NCBI RefSeq assembly: GCF_000238775.2
Contig: NZ_AFEJ02000001.1
Location: forward strand, 992,001 to 1,056,000
DNA length: 64,000 nt
Direction of reading: 5' to 3'
DNA from: Acaryochloris sp. CCMEE 5410
Lineage (GTDB): Bacteria; Cyanobacteriota; Cyanobacteriia; Thermosynechococcales; Thermosynechococcaceae
Part shown: piece by piece, positions 39,154-48,657 of the stretch
Layout: every line of letters starts with the position of its first letter
Numbering within the stretch: the stretch's first letter is position 1
Translations under genes and position numbers: made by a program
Notes under the pieces: model-generated
Told to the model about the DNA's origin: nothing
What the model saw: only the letters and a program-made list of their open reading frames with translations
The model's database searches: none

Positions 39154-39247
39154 TATAGCGGATTGCATAACTATCGAAACTACATAATCAGCATAAAGCC
39201 TTGTTAGGAAGGTGCTTGATGTTTCTATAATTCTGAAAACCGCTATA
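39154..39247. mobile_element. Possible MITE
   Basis: 94-bp AT-rich segment with inverted ends TATAGCGGATT / AACCGCTATA, of the type seen in IS630-related elements that use TA targets. Lies between the Wzc-like and flippase genes. Short repeats make this tentative. Confidence 0.4.
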
Positions 39248-39285
39248 ACGATGAAGCAAAAAGATAAAACCTCAAGGAAAAGTTA

Positions 39286-40716
39286 ATGGCAGAAAAAAAG
39301 TTAGTCGCAAATTCCTTGGCTTTGATTAGCAATCGAATCGTACAAAGTGCAACCTCCTTTATCGTCCTTGCACTCATTGCCCGAAGCCTTGGGTCATTTG
39401 CATTAGGTCAGTATACCCTGGCATTCAGCTATTACTTTGTATTCATGACGCTTGTTTCATCAGGCTTTAAAACCTTATTTACTAGAGAATTATCTCAAAA
39501 GTCTTCAGAAATATCTTCTTATTTAATTAGCGGAACCTCCCTACAACTTCTCTTTAGCATAATTGGCTACATATTACTTTTTCTAGTAGTTCACTTCATG
39601 CCATACACAAGTACTACTGAAAATATTTGCTATGTTATTGGGTTGGCAATCATCCCTTTTTCTCTTTCAAACATCGTTGAAGCGATCTTTCAAGCTCAAG
39701 AGAAAATGCATTGGATTGCAATCTGTACAATCCCTGTCTATATCGTCCGAACAATCATCATTTACCTCGGACTAATATCTGGGTATGGAATCATCCTAAC
39801 GTCAGGAATTTTTGTTATTTCTGAATCTATAATTTTTCTTTTTGAATGGTATCTAATCCAAAAATTCAATCAGTTTAGATGGACTATAGATAAAGGCTTT
39901 ATTCAAAAGACTATAAAACTAGCTAGGACCTTTTTAGCAATAGATGGAATCTCAGTATTTAGAGAAAGGATGGAGATTTTTATCATCTCTCTGTTCAGTA
40001 ACGAAAGTACCATCGGACTTTATGGCTCAGTTATGCAGCTAATGCAACCTTTCTCTATCGTGTCAGATAGTATCGTTTTAGCTGCCTTTCCAAAAATGTC
40101 AAAAATGTCCTCCTCTAGTTCTAAGTCCAAAAAAGAGCTAGCGGAAAGAGCCATCGAATTATTGTTACTCTTAGCTATACCAATGTTCTTTGGCACGTTA
40201 TTTTTTAGTCGCCATCTTTTACTTTTTATCTATCAAGATCTTGACTTTGCCGATGCATCAATTGCGCTCTGCATTATATCATTTGGCATGGTAACCAGAG
40301 CATTTAACAAGCCTCTGAGCTATACGTTAGTTGCAAATCACCTGGAACAGATCAACTTAAAAGAAGTTCTCTATGGAACTGCCTTTGGTGGATTGATTAG
40401 TGTGATATTCGTTAGTCAATTTCAACTAGAAGGTGCAGCAGTCTCTACCATCTTTGTGAAATTATTTGGAATTTGGGTTTATACCTACGCGACTTTCAAA
40501 CGACTGTTTCATCTAAATTTTTGGCGGGTTGTTAAACGTCCTCTTTTGGTTGGGGGTTTAATGGCACTTCTGTTTACAGCGCTAAATACAGCTAAAGTAG
40601 ACTTCTTTTCAACTTTAACGATATCAATCTTAGTCTATAGTCTTGTCATATTTCTCATGGCTTTTCAGTCTCTTGAACTATCAAATCAGCTGTTCTCAAA
40701 ATTACTCCGTAAGTAA
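39286..40716 (+). CDS. Polysaccharide flippase (Wzx-like)
   Basis: 476 residues with about 12-14 membrane segments. The N-terminus ANSLALISNRIVQSATSFIVLALIARSLGSFALGQYTLAFSYYF is typical of the polysaccharide-transporter branch of the MOP superfamily. It should move the lipid-linked repeat unit across the plasma membrane. ATG at 39286 has AAGGA eight bases upstream. The next gene begins 9 bases downstream. Confidence 0.87.
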   Translation: MAEKKLVANSLALISNRIVQSATSFIVLALIARSLGSFALGQYTLAFSYYFVFMTLVSSGFKTLFTRELSQKSSEISSYLISGTSLQLLFSIIGYILLFLVVHFMPYTSTTENICYVIGLAIIPFSLSNIVEAIFQAQEKMHWIAICTIPVYIVRTIIIYLGLISGYGIILTSGIFVISESIIFLFEWYLIQKFNQFRWTIDKGFIQKTIKLARTFLAIDGISVFRERMEIFIISLFSNESTIGLYGSVMQLMQPFSIVSDSIVLAAFPKMSKMSSSSSKSKKELAERAIELLLLLAIPMFFGTLFFSRHLLLFIYQDLDFADASIALCIISFGMVTRAFNKPLSYTLVANHLEQINLKEVLYGTAFGGLISVIFVSQFQLEGAAVSTIFVKLFGIWVYTYATFKRLFHLNFWRVVKRPLLVGGLMALLFTALNTAKVDFFSTLTISILVYSLVIFLMAFQSLELSNQLFSKLLRK

Positions 40717-40725
40717 TCCAATTTC

Positions 40726-41823
40726 ATGAAAGTAGTATTAATCCATTTTTGTTTCGAAGACTATTCAATTGAGCTCATCAATAGCTTAAGTAAGCATGTC
40801 GATTTAACGGTTATCCAACCTAAGAATGTTTATTTAAAATGCCGACAACATATTAATTCAATCGTAAAAGTTAAATATTTTAAGAAATATCGTATTCGTG
40901 ATCCACGCAACCTTTTTTCCATGAGATCAATGGTGCAAATGGTAAAAAGGGTCAACCCTGATATTCTTCATGTTCAAGAAACGAATGATCCTTGGTATGA
41001 TTTGACCCTTTTCACTAATCATTCTTTTCCATTAGTCACCACTATCCATGATGTTTATCGTCATCCCGGCGATCGCGACCTTATTCCTGGTTCAGACTTT
41101 ACTCGTCGAATCGCTATTTTTCGGTCCAAACAACTTATTGTCCATGGCTGCAAACAAAAACAACAATTACATGAACGATTTCCAGAATTATTAGGCAGAG
41201 TCAACGTCATTCCTCATGGCGAACTTGGAACCTTATACAAGCAATTTATAGATCAGCATCACTCCCCCCCAAGAGAGCAAAATAGCCTCTTATTCTTTGG
41301 GCGTATTTGGCCTTACAAAGGTTTGAGCTACTTACTCAAAGCGATGTCGCTTGTTATTAAAGAGATTCCAGACGTCAAGTTAACTATAGCGGGCCGAGGA
41401 GAAAACTTAGACCAATATTCCCATATCTTGTCTGACAAGAAACACTATACCGTTCTTAATCGCTTTATTCCATCTGCTGAGGTAACCAAACTTTTTTTAC
41501 AAAGTACAGCAGTAGTTCTGCCCTATGTTGAAGCATCACAAAGTGGAGTAGCCTCTCTAGCGTTTGGTTTAGGTACTCCTATCATCGCTTCCAATGTAGG
41601 GGGACTCAGTGAGGTGATCCACCATAGTAAAGATGGTCTGCTAGTACCTCCGCGTGACGTTAATCAGCTCGCCAAATCAATTATTTATTTACTCAAAAAT
41701 CGCCAGATTCAGCACCAAATGCAAGCTGCGACATCTGCTCGTTGTAAGACAGATTTGAAATGGTCAAATATCGCTAACCAAACTATCGATGTTTATCAAA
41801 AGGTAGGCAGTTCATGCACATAA
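40726..41823 (+). CDS. Glycosyltransferase family 4
   Basis: 365 residues with a GT-B fold. N-terminal domain contains DILHVQETNDPWYDLTLF and TTIHDVYRHPGDRD; C-terminal nucleotide-sugar domain contains LLFFGRIWPYKGLSYLLKAM, LTIAGRGENLDQY and VLPYVEASQSGVASLAFGLGTPIIAS. Sugar donor not predictable. Part of the exopolysaccharide locus, nine bases after the flippase gene. Confidence 0.9.
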   Translation: MKVVLIHFCFEDYSIELINSLSKHVDLTVIQPKNVYLKCRQHINSIVKVKYFKKYRIRDPRNLFSMRSMVQMVKRVNPDILHVQETNDPWYDLTLFTNHSFPLVTTIHDVYRHPGDRDLIPGSDFTRRIAIFRSKQLIVHGCKQKQQLHERFPELLGRVNVIPHGELGTLYKQFIDQHHSPPREQNSLLFFGRIWPYKGLSYLLKAMSLVIKEIPDVKLTIAGRGENLDQYSHILSDKKHYTVLNRFIPSAEVTKLFLQSTAVVLPYVEASQSGVASLAFGLGTPIIASNVGGLSEVIHHSKDGLLVPPRDVNQLAKSIIYLLKNRQIQHQMQAATSARCKTDLKWSNIANQTIDVYQKVGSSCT

Positions 41824-41980
41824 AGCACCTAAATCTCAAAGAGTGATTATAGCAATAAACACTCTTTAAATTTCAAGGACACTAAAATTCATCAGTCCAC
41901 AGAATGAATCATTTCTATTTCATGTCGTTGCATTATTCGCTCAATAATCTTCAATATAAAAACCAGAAAACTCTCTAGAG

Positions 41981-43231
41981 ATGAAAGATTATTTTATTCT
42001 ATTTGAAAAATTTTTTACTATTTTTTCTATCACAATCTTTTCTGATGGGCTTTTTAGATTAGTTCTTTCAGGGGGTGCGAATGAAGGTGACTTAGGAGTC
42101 ATCAAACATACTGATTACTCCATATTACTGCTAATTTACAAGCTAATTTATATCACTACACTCATATTATTGATTCTCAGATGGAAAAAAATATTACATA
42201 TTCTAAGCAAAGATAAAATTATTAGTCTAGCCATCATTTTTGCTGCCACATCTGTGTTTTGGTCTTTTGACCCACAAATAACTTTTACGCGCAGCATCGC
42301 TTTAGTTGGTACATCGTTATTTGGTCTATACTTTGGTTCCCGATACAGTTTAGAAGAGCAATTACACAACTTATCTATAGCATTTGGAATAGCTATTGCT
42401 TTGAGTTTTATCACTTCCATATTGCTGCCTAAATATGGAATTATGTCTGGAATCCATGCAGGATCATGGCGAGGAATATATATCCACAAAAATATACTTG
42501 GAAAAATGATGGCACTCAGTTCATCAATCTTTCTAGTTAGACTTCATTCCAATAAAAGCACGATATTAAACCGTCTAGGATTAAGCCTGTCAGTCGTTTT
42601 ACTAGTACTCTCTAAATCATCTTCAGCGATTGGTACGTTTATTGTCCTTTTTACTATCTTTCTTGTCTTAGGAGTTTTTCGGTGGAAATATGAATTAATG
42701 ATTCCCGCTTTACTTTCTATTCTCTTAATTGGAATAAGTGGGCTATTTTTTCTCACTGAACATATGGATACGCTTCTTATATCCGCGGGCAAAGATCCAA
42801 CTTTAACCGGCCGAACTGAATTATGGCTTTGGGCTCTTAGTGATATTTGGGAACGCCCTTGGTTGGGATATGGTTATGGTGCTTTTTGGGAGGATTTTAG
42901 TAGCAAGTCTGCCCTAATTCGATATGCTGCTGGTTGGCACATACCCCATGCTCACAATGGTTTATTGGATCTTCTACTAGACTTGGGCTTTTTAGGTCTT
43001 TTTATTTTAATTCTAAGTATTATTAGAACCGCAATTAAATCCTTCTTTCTACTACGAAATACTACATCATCTATTTATATTTGGCCTCTATTATTTATCA
43101 GCAATATGATTTTAGCTAATACCACTGAATCAACCTTAATGGTTAGAAATGATCTATTTTGGATAATTTTTTTGGCAATTTCTTTCTCTATGATTTCTCA
43201 TCCTAAAACAATACAAGCTGCATCTACATAA
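41981..43231 (+). CDS. O-antigen ligase/Wzy-type polymerase
   Basis: 416 residues with about 10-12 membrane segments. The Wzy_C domain contains the arginine loop SWRGIYIHKNILGKMMALS and the large periplasmic loop ending GRTELWLWALSDIWERPWLGYGYGAFW and IPHAHNGLLDLLLDLG. It should polymerise or ligate the polysaccharide repeat units in the periplasm. Clearly AT-rich. ATG at 41981. Confidence 0.88.
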   Translation: MKDYFILFEKFFTIFSITIFSDGLFRLVLSGGANEGDLGVIKHTDYSILLLIYKLIYITTLILLILRWKKILHILSKDKIISLAIIFAATSVFWSFDPQITFTRSIALVGTSLFGLYFGSRYSLEEQLHNLSIAFGIAIALSFITSILLPKYGIMSGIHAGSWRGIYIHKNILGKMMALSSSIFLVRLHSNKSTILNRLGLSLSVVLLVLSKSSSAIGTFIVLFTIFLVLGVFRWKYELMIPALLSILLIGISGLFFLTEHMDTLLISAGKDPTLTGRTELWLWALSDIWERPWLGYGYGAFWEDFSSKSALIRYAAGWHIPHAHNGLLDLLLDLGFLGLFILILSIIRTAIKSFFLLRNTTSSIYIWPLLFISNMILANTTESTLMVRNDLFWIIFLAISFSMISHPKTIQAAST

Positions 43232-43518
43232 ACATTCTTTAGCTTAAATATTCATCAAAATCCGATTAATCTTTATCCTCATAATGCTTTCAATACAGAT
43301 TTACAAACCCTAAAGGCTTAAATATTGATTGTGATTTTTAATTCTCAATCCAATTACCTATGAAGAATTTGTATTCACATCAACTATATTCCATTCAAAT
43401 ACAACAAAAAATTCACCGATTGCCATCCATTTATCACTAGTAATTCTAGTGTTGATTAGCAAAGTATAAACAGGGGGAAATAAATGGGGGAGCTGTAGTA
43501 TTGAAATCCTGAATAGCT

Positions 43519-44634
43519 ATGACAACAACATTTAATAGATTTCAAAAAAAGACTTCTCTCAAATCCTGCCACCGAGCATTAATCCTTGGCCCAAGCCTAG
43601 AACAGAACGGCGGCATGGCTACTGTTCAAAATTTAATTTTGGCCCATGCTCCTTCTCGATATATTCTTCGACATATTTGTACTCATGATGAAGGCTCAGC
43701 TTTACATCGTGGAATTATTTTCATTAGGGCTATAGCTACTTTTTTGAGAACTCTATTATCTAGAAAAGTCGATATAGTCCACATCCACGTATCCGAACGA
43801 GGCAGCGTATTGCGAACAGTTCTGCTTACAATCCTTTCGTTTATTTTTCATCGACCTGTCATTCTTCATGCCCATGGGGCTGAGTTCAAGCCCTTTTTCT
43901 TGAAAATGCCAGGATGGACCCAAAGCATTATCAGTGGTATTTTCGGTCAATGTGATGGATTTATTGTTTTATCTGATTTCTGGCAAAACTTTTATATTTC
44001 CCAACTAGGTTTACTCCCAGAGAGAGTTTTTACTTTACCTAATTCAATTGAACTCCCTTCAGAAATCCCCTATCGACAGAGTTCTCATCCTGTTAATTTA
44101 GTTTTTTGTGGGCGAGTTGGACATCGAAAGGGAGCCTTTGACCTGCTTCAAGCTTTCGCTGAGCTGCCCCCTCATCTCCAAGCCTATACCCGCTTGACAA
44201 TTGCAGGGGATGGCGAGATTGGGCAAGGGCAGCTTCTAGCAGACCGTTTGGGATTGTCTGACCATGTTACTTTTCTGGGTTGGATTAATCCTGAACAACG
44301 CGACCAAATGCTAGCAAATGCAAATATTTTTATTTTGCCTTCCTATAATGAGGGACTTCCTTTAGCAATATTGGAAGCTATGGCCTGGGGAATCCCTCCG
44401 ATTACAACCCCTGTAGGAGGAATTCCTGAAGTCGTTGTGCCTAATCAGAATGGTTTACTGGTTTCACCGGGTAATGTGCAACAACTCTCCCAAGCAATAC
44501 AGTATTTACTCGAGGATGCAGAACTAAGACTCAAATTAGGCAAATCAGCAAGATCAACTGCCGAATCATTAGATATCAAAACCTACGCCCATCGTTTAGG
44601 TCGCATTTACGATAGAGTCCTACAACGCTCTTAA
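43519..44634 (+). CDS. Glycosyltransferase family 4
   Basis: 371 residues. The GT4 core LVFCGRVGHRKGAFDLLQAFAELP, LTIAGDGEIGQGQLL, VTFLGWINPEQRDQML and the EX7E motif EGLPLAILEAMAWGIPPITT are all present. N-terminal LILGPSLEQNGGMATVQNLIL fits the acceptor domain. ATG at 43519. It is separated from the polymerase gene by 287 bases in which I see no gene. Confidence 0.92.
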   Translation: MTTTFNRFQKKTSLKSCHRALILGPSLEQNGGMATVQNLILAHAPSRYILRHICTHDEGSALHRGIIFIRAIATFLRTLLSRKVDIVHIHVSERGSVLRTVLLTILSFIFHRPVILHAHGAEFKPFFLKMPGWTQSIISGIFGQCDGFIVLSDFWQNFYISQLGLLPERVFTLPNSIELPSEIPYRQSSHPVNLVFCGRVGHRKGAFDLLQAFAELPPHLQAYTRLTIAGDGEIGQGQLLADRLGLSDHVTFLGWINPEQRDQMLANANIFILPSYNEGLPLAILEAMAWGIPPITTPVGGIPEVVVPNQNGLLVSPGNVQQLSQAIQYLLEDAELRLKLGKSARSTAESLDIKTYAHRLGRIYDRVLQRS

Positions 44635-44753
44635 GCTATTACATGGCTTATGTTTTATTGAGGCAAATGAAATGTTCGCGTTGAGTTCTGTCGTTTCAAA
44701 ATCAGTTTGAATCTCATAACGTAATTCGAGTTACATACTATTTAGAACCAGCA

Positions 44754-45935
44754 ATGATTCCCTATTTAAATCGAAGGCGTCTTCTTAGATTAGGTTTAGG
44801 TGCCTTTACTAGCCTAGGAACTCTTTTAGGAAGTCGATCAATATTTCACAATCACAAGCTATCTGCTTTGGATAATCCTAGTCGTGATTTTTCAATAACG
44901 GAGTGGCTCCCCTTAAGAGAACTAGCTGCTGACAAAGACATCATTTTTGGGGCATCGGCTCGCTACAATCAGGTCATTTCTGATGAACAGTTTGCGGCCC
45001 TGTTTGCCCAAGAATGTAGCGTGCTAGTTCCTGAATGGGAGCTGAAATGGAGCGCAGGAGATTATCAGCTTCGCCCTAGTCCCAATGAGTTTGACTTTTC
45101 CGCTGCCGATACAATGCTCGACTTTGCACAAACGCATAATTTACAGTTTCGTGGTCATGCTTTAGTTTGGCATGAGTCATTGCCCCAATGGTTCCAGCAG
45201 GTGGTGAACCATCAAAACGCTGAAAAAGTTATGAAGCACCACATAGAAACGGTGATGGGGCACTATCGAGGCCGCATGCATTCTTGGGATGTTGTCAATG
45301 AAGCAATTGATTACGACCCAATAGCAAGTCAACGGGCAGACCGTTTAAGACAGACTCCATGGCTTCAGTTCCTAGGTCCTGACTATATCGATCTTGCTTT
45401 TCGGATCGCAGCAAGGGCTGATCCCGATGCCTTATTGGTGTACAACGACTTTGGTGTGGACTACAACACAGCAATGGATAAAGCCAAACGCCGTGCTGTT
45501 TTAGGACTTCTCAAACGCTTAAAAACGAAGGGTACTCCGGTCCATGCCTTGGGAATACAAGCTCATTTGCACGGGGACTCCCTTGACTTCGATCCTAAAT
45601 CGCTACGCCAGTTCTTGAAAGATGTGGCTGCTTTAGATCTGAAAATTTTAATTACTGAGATGGATGTTAATGACTCCCAGTTACCTAGGGATATCCAAAG
45701 ACGCGATCGCATTGTTGCTGGGGTCTATGAGGACTACCTTTCAGTGGTTTTGGATGAGCCAGCGGTTATTGCTGTCATTACATGGGGACTCAGCGATCGC
45801 TACACCTATTTGTCTGAGTTCCATCCTCGATCTGATCATCAGCCTGTCCGCCCTTTGCCAATGGACACTAATCTACAGCCTAAGTTGGCCTGGAATGCAT
45901 TGGCCCGTGCCTTCCAACAGACTCGCAAGCGGTAG
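44754..45935 (+). CDS. GH10 endo-1,4-beta-xylanase-like hydrolase
   Basis: 393 residues. Glycoside hydrolase family 10: acid/base Glu183 in WDVVNEA and nucleophile Glu302 in LITEMDVND, with FRGHALVWHESLPQWF before them. The N-terminus RRRLLRLGLGAFTSLGTLLG resembles a Tat signal, so export is likely. Being the last gene of the exopolysaccharide locus suggests it trims, edits or releases the polymer made here rather than feeding on plant xylan; that is inference. Confidence 0.9.
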   Translation: MIPYLNRRRLLRLGLGAFTSLGTLLGSRSIFHNHKLSALDNPSRDFSITEWLPLRELAADKDIIFGASARYNQVISDEQFAALFAQECSVLVPEWELKWSAGDYQLRPSPNEFDFSAADTMLDFAQTHNLQFRGHALVWHESLPQWFQQVVNHQNAEKVMKHHIETVMGHYRGRMHSWDVVNEAIDYDPIASQRADRLRQTPWLQFLGPDYIDLAFRIAARADPDALLVYNDFGVDYNTAMDKAKRRAVLGLLKRLKTKGTPVHALGIQAHLHGDSLDFDPKSLRQFLKDVAALDLKILITEMDVNDSQLPRDIQRRDRIVAGVYEDYLSVVLDEPAVIAVITWGLSDRYTYLSEFHPRSDHQPVRPLPMDTNLQPKLAWNALARAFQQTRKR

Positions 45936-46072
45936 ATCAACTCTAATCATTTGGAAGCTTATTGCCTCAAATTAATTGAGCCATAAAGGTTTGAGAGCTT
46001 ACTTCAGACTCTCTAGCCTGCTTATTTCAGTAATTTGCCAACACAACACAAGTGCAAAAGATATTTAATAGT

Positions 46073-46171
46073 TATAGCAATTAAAATCATTTATATACGC
46101 TTTAGACATTATTTTTGTATTCAATAGCTATAGCGCTTAAAATAACACCTATACGCTTTAGCTACTATTTT
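46073..46171. promoter_or_regulatory. Two direct repeats upstream of hipB
   Basis: Units 46073-46115 and 46129-46171, 56 bp apart, share TATAGC, TTAAAAT, TATACGCTTTAG and TATTTT. The second ends 3 bases before the HipB start. Likely operator sites for HipB autoregulation or a small duplicated promoter region. Confidence 0.5.
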
Positions 46172-46174
46172 GGA

Positions 46175-46426
46175 ATGAATATTTCTTCGCCCACAGTACT
46201 GGCTGAATATGCCAGAGATCGCCGAAAAAGGATGGGACTCAACCAATCTGAAGTAGGAGATCGAACCGGGGTCAGACAAGTAACCGTCTCGGCCTTTGAG
46301 AACCGTCCAGCCAGTACCAAACTGGAGACCCTATTCAAACTGTTATCGGCATTAGAGCTTGAGCTGCAAGTCGTGCCAAAAGAGCAGGCTAGCAATGCTA
46401 ATCAAGGATGGGATGAAGAGTGGTAA
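46175..46426 (+). CDS. HipB-like XRE-family antitoxin/repressor
   Basis: 83 residues from ATG at 46175 (an upstream ATG at 46115 is in frame but adds low-complexity residues). The Cro/C1-type helix-turn-helix is LAEYARDRRKRMGLNQSEVGDRTGVRQVTVSAFENRPASTKLETLFKLLSALELELQVV, as in HipB. It should bind the kinase below and repress the operon. The stop overlaps the start of the hipA-like gene by seven bases, the usual hipBA layout. Confidence 0.9.
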   Translation: MNISSPTVLAEYARDRRKRMGLNQSEVGDRTGVRQVTVSAFENRPASTKLETLFKLLSALELELQVVPKEQASNANQGWDEEW

Positions 46427-48657
46427 AGGCCAAGGGGAGTGGAACTCTAAATGTCTTGATGAATGGTCGCTTGGTTGGTTTTTGGCATCAGAGCACAACG
46501 GGAGCGAACACGTTCCAGTATGCAGAAGAATGGCTCGCAACCCCTGGTGCCCGCCCCTTATCCTTATCAATGCCTTTACGCAGCAAAGCGTACGGAGGGC
46601 AGCAGGTCTATAACTTTTTCGAAAACTTGTTGCCGGATAGTAAAGACATTCGGAATAAGATACAGACGAGGTTTCAGACATCCACAAATCAACCCTTTGA
46701 TTTGTTAAGTGCAGTAGGGAGTGATTGTGTAGGAGCTGTACAACTTTGCCATCAATTGCCCGGACCAAACGTTAAAACAGTCACCAAGCAGGTTCTCACA
46801 GAAGCTGAAATTGCTGAACGTCTGCAAAACCATAAGATGGGACCTCTGGGCATGACTAGAGAGGTAGACGACTTTCGAATTTCAATTGCGGGTGCTCAAG
46901 AAAAAACTGGGCTGCTGTGGCACAACCAGAAATGGTGCTTACCCACTGGAACAACACCTACAAGCCACATTTTTAAGTTACCGATAGGGGTAATTACTAG
47001 CCACAATATCGATCTGAGCGAGAGCTGTGAAAATGAATGGCTCTGTTTGAAAATTGCTGAAGCTTTTGGGCTGCCTGTAGCAAAGGTTGATATCCAGACT
47101 TTTGAAGATGTCAAGGTCCTAGTTGTAGAACGATTTGACAGAAAGTGGTCAAGGGATGGGAGTTGGTTGATGAGACTCCCCCAAGAAGATATGTGCCAAG
47201 TATTTGGGGTAGCTTCTATCAAAAAGTATCAAGCAGACGGAGGACCAGGCATCGTCGAGATTATGAAGATCCTGATCGGCTCCAATCAACCCCAAGTCGA
47301 TAGGGAGCAATTCTTTAAAGCACAAATTTTATTTTGGCTCTTGGCAGCAATAGACGGCCATGGCAAAAATTTCAGTGTTTACTTAGACCCCAATGCCAGC
47401 TATCGGTTAACCCCCTTATATGATGTGCTATCAGCCTACCCATCAATGCAGACAAAAGAAATTCCTAAGCAAAAAGCAAAGATGGCGATGGCACTGAAGG
47501 GTAAAAGGAACCGCTATGAGTGGTCACAAATTCAGCTTAGGCATTTTCTATCCACGGCGAAGGCTGCAGAGTTTTCAGAGAAACAAACAGTCTCTCTATT
47601 GCTAGAGATGCTGGAGAAGGCTGAATTTTTTGCCCAACAAGTTCAAGAGCAACTACCGAAAGATTTTCCCACCCATATTAGTCAGCCGATTTTAGAGGGG
47701 ATGACATCTCTTGCAAAGCAGAATTTGCCAACCCTATACCAATTAATCGGAAATCACGCTGAAAAGGGAGAGTATGAAAATGCGCTCACGTTCTATACAA
47801 AAGCCCTCAACCTGAAAGCTGAAATTCAGGATCAATCCGGTACAGCTTCTCAAGTAGATATATCTCAAGTAGATATTTGGCATGGAATTGCCAATATCTA
47901 TGTCCATCAAAGACAGGGGAAAAAAGCACTTTCAGTTTACGAAAAGATCCTGAAACTCAATAAACAGATTGGGAGCCGAAAGGATCAATCGGTTACCTTA
48001 CACCAAATTGCAAATGTCTATGTCAATGAAGGGATGGAGGAAACAGCACTCTTAATTTACGAAAAATCCCTAAAGTTTGAAGAACAAGGCAAAAATCTGC
48101 AGGGCAAAGCAGTTACCTTGCACTGCATAGCAGTTATCTACGCTAGACAAGAAAAATTAGATAAAGCGTTGTCCTACTTTGAAGAGTCTTTAGATATTAA
48201 AGAACAGATAGGGGATTGGAAGGGGCAAATAGATACCTTGCATCAAATTGCAAATGTCTACGATCAGAATCAAGATATAGAACAAGCTCTTTCATTTGAT
48301 TCCAAAGCCTTCGAGATTGCGACAGAAAATAAGGATGTGCACAAGCAAGCTGACATCCTGCACAGCATGGCTAGCCTTTATGCTCAACAAAGACAAATAA
48401 AACAAGCCTTGTCTTATTTTGAACAGTCTTTAACTCTTCGTGAGGAACTCCAAGATTTGCAAGGCAAAGCAATTACTCTTGCCAGGATGGGACAAATGTT
48501 GGCTAGAGACCAAGGTGATTTTGACAAAGCAATAATCCATATCCAAAAATCACTAGAGATATTGCGAGCACTAGAATCTCCTGATGTAACCAACGTTGGA
48601 AATATCCTCACACATATTCGAGAGACCAGGCGAGATTCAAATCGTGCCTCTAAATAA
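46420..48657 (+). CDS. HipA-like Ser/Thr kinase toxin fused to a TPR domain
   Basis: 745 residues from GTG at 46420, against about 440 for E. coli HipA. Residues 1-445 are a full HipA kinase: HipA_N part (LNVLMNGRLVGFW), autophosphorylated Ser155 in DFRISIAGAQEKTGL, MRLPQEDMCQVFG, catalytic Asp312 in IDGHGKNFSV and metal-binding Asp335 in LTPLYDVLSAYP. E. coli HipA phosphorylates glutamyl-tRNA synthetase. Residues 450-740 are about seven 40-residue TPR units (ALSYFEESLDIKEQIGDWKG type), expected to bind a partner. Its 3' end overlaps the convergent natD-like gene by 21 bases. Confidence 0.9.
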   Translation: MVKAKGSGTLNVLMNGRLVGFWHQSTTGANTFQYAEEWLATPGARPLSLSMPLRSKAYGGQQVYNFFENLLPDSKDIRNKIQTRFQTSTNQPFDLLSAVGSDCVGAVQLCHQLPGPNVKTVTKQVLTEAEIAERLQNHKMGPLGMTREVDDFRISIAGAQEKTGLLWHNQKWCLPTGTTPTSHIFKLPIGVITSHNIDLSESCENEWLCLKIAEAFGLPVAKVDIQTFEDVKVLVVERFDRKWSRDGSWLMRLPQEDMCQVFGVASIKKYQADGGPGIVEIMKILIGSNQPQVDREQFFKAQILFWLLAAIDGHGKNFSVYLDPNASYRLTPLYDVLSAYPSMQTKEIPKQKAKMAMALKGKRNRYEWSQIQLRHFLSTAKAAEFSEKQTVSLLLEMLEKAEFFAQQVQEQLPKDFPTHISQPILEGMTSLAKQNLPTLYQLIGNHAEKGEYENALTFYTKALNLKAEIQDQSGTASQVDISQVDIWHGIANIYVHQRQGKKALSVYEKILKLNKQIGSRKDQSVTLHQIANVYVNEGMEETALLIYEKSLKFEEQGKNLQGKAVTLHCIAVIYARQEKLDKALSYFEESLDIKEQIGDWKGQIDTLHQIANVYDQNQDIEQALSFDSKAFEIATENKDVHKQADILHSMASLYAQQRQIKQALSYFEQSLTLREELQDLQGKAITLARMGQMLARDQGDFDKAIIHIQKSLEILRALESPDVTNVGNILTHIRETRRDSNRASK

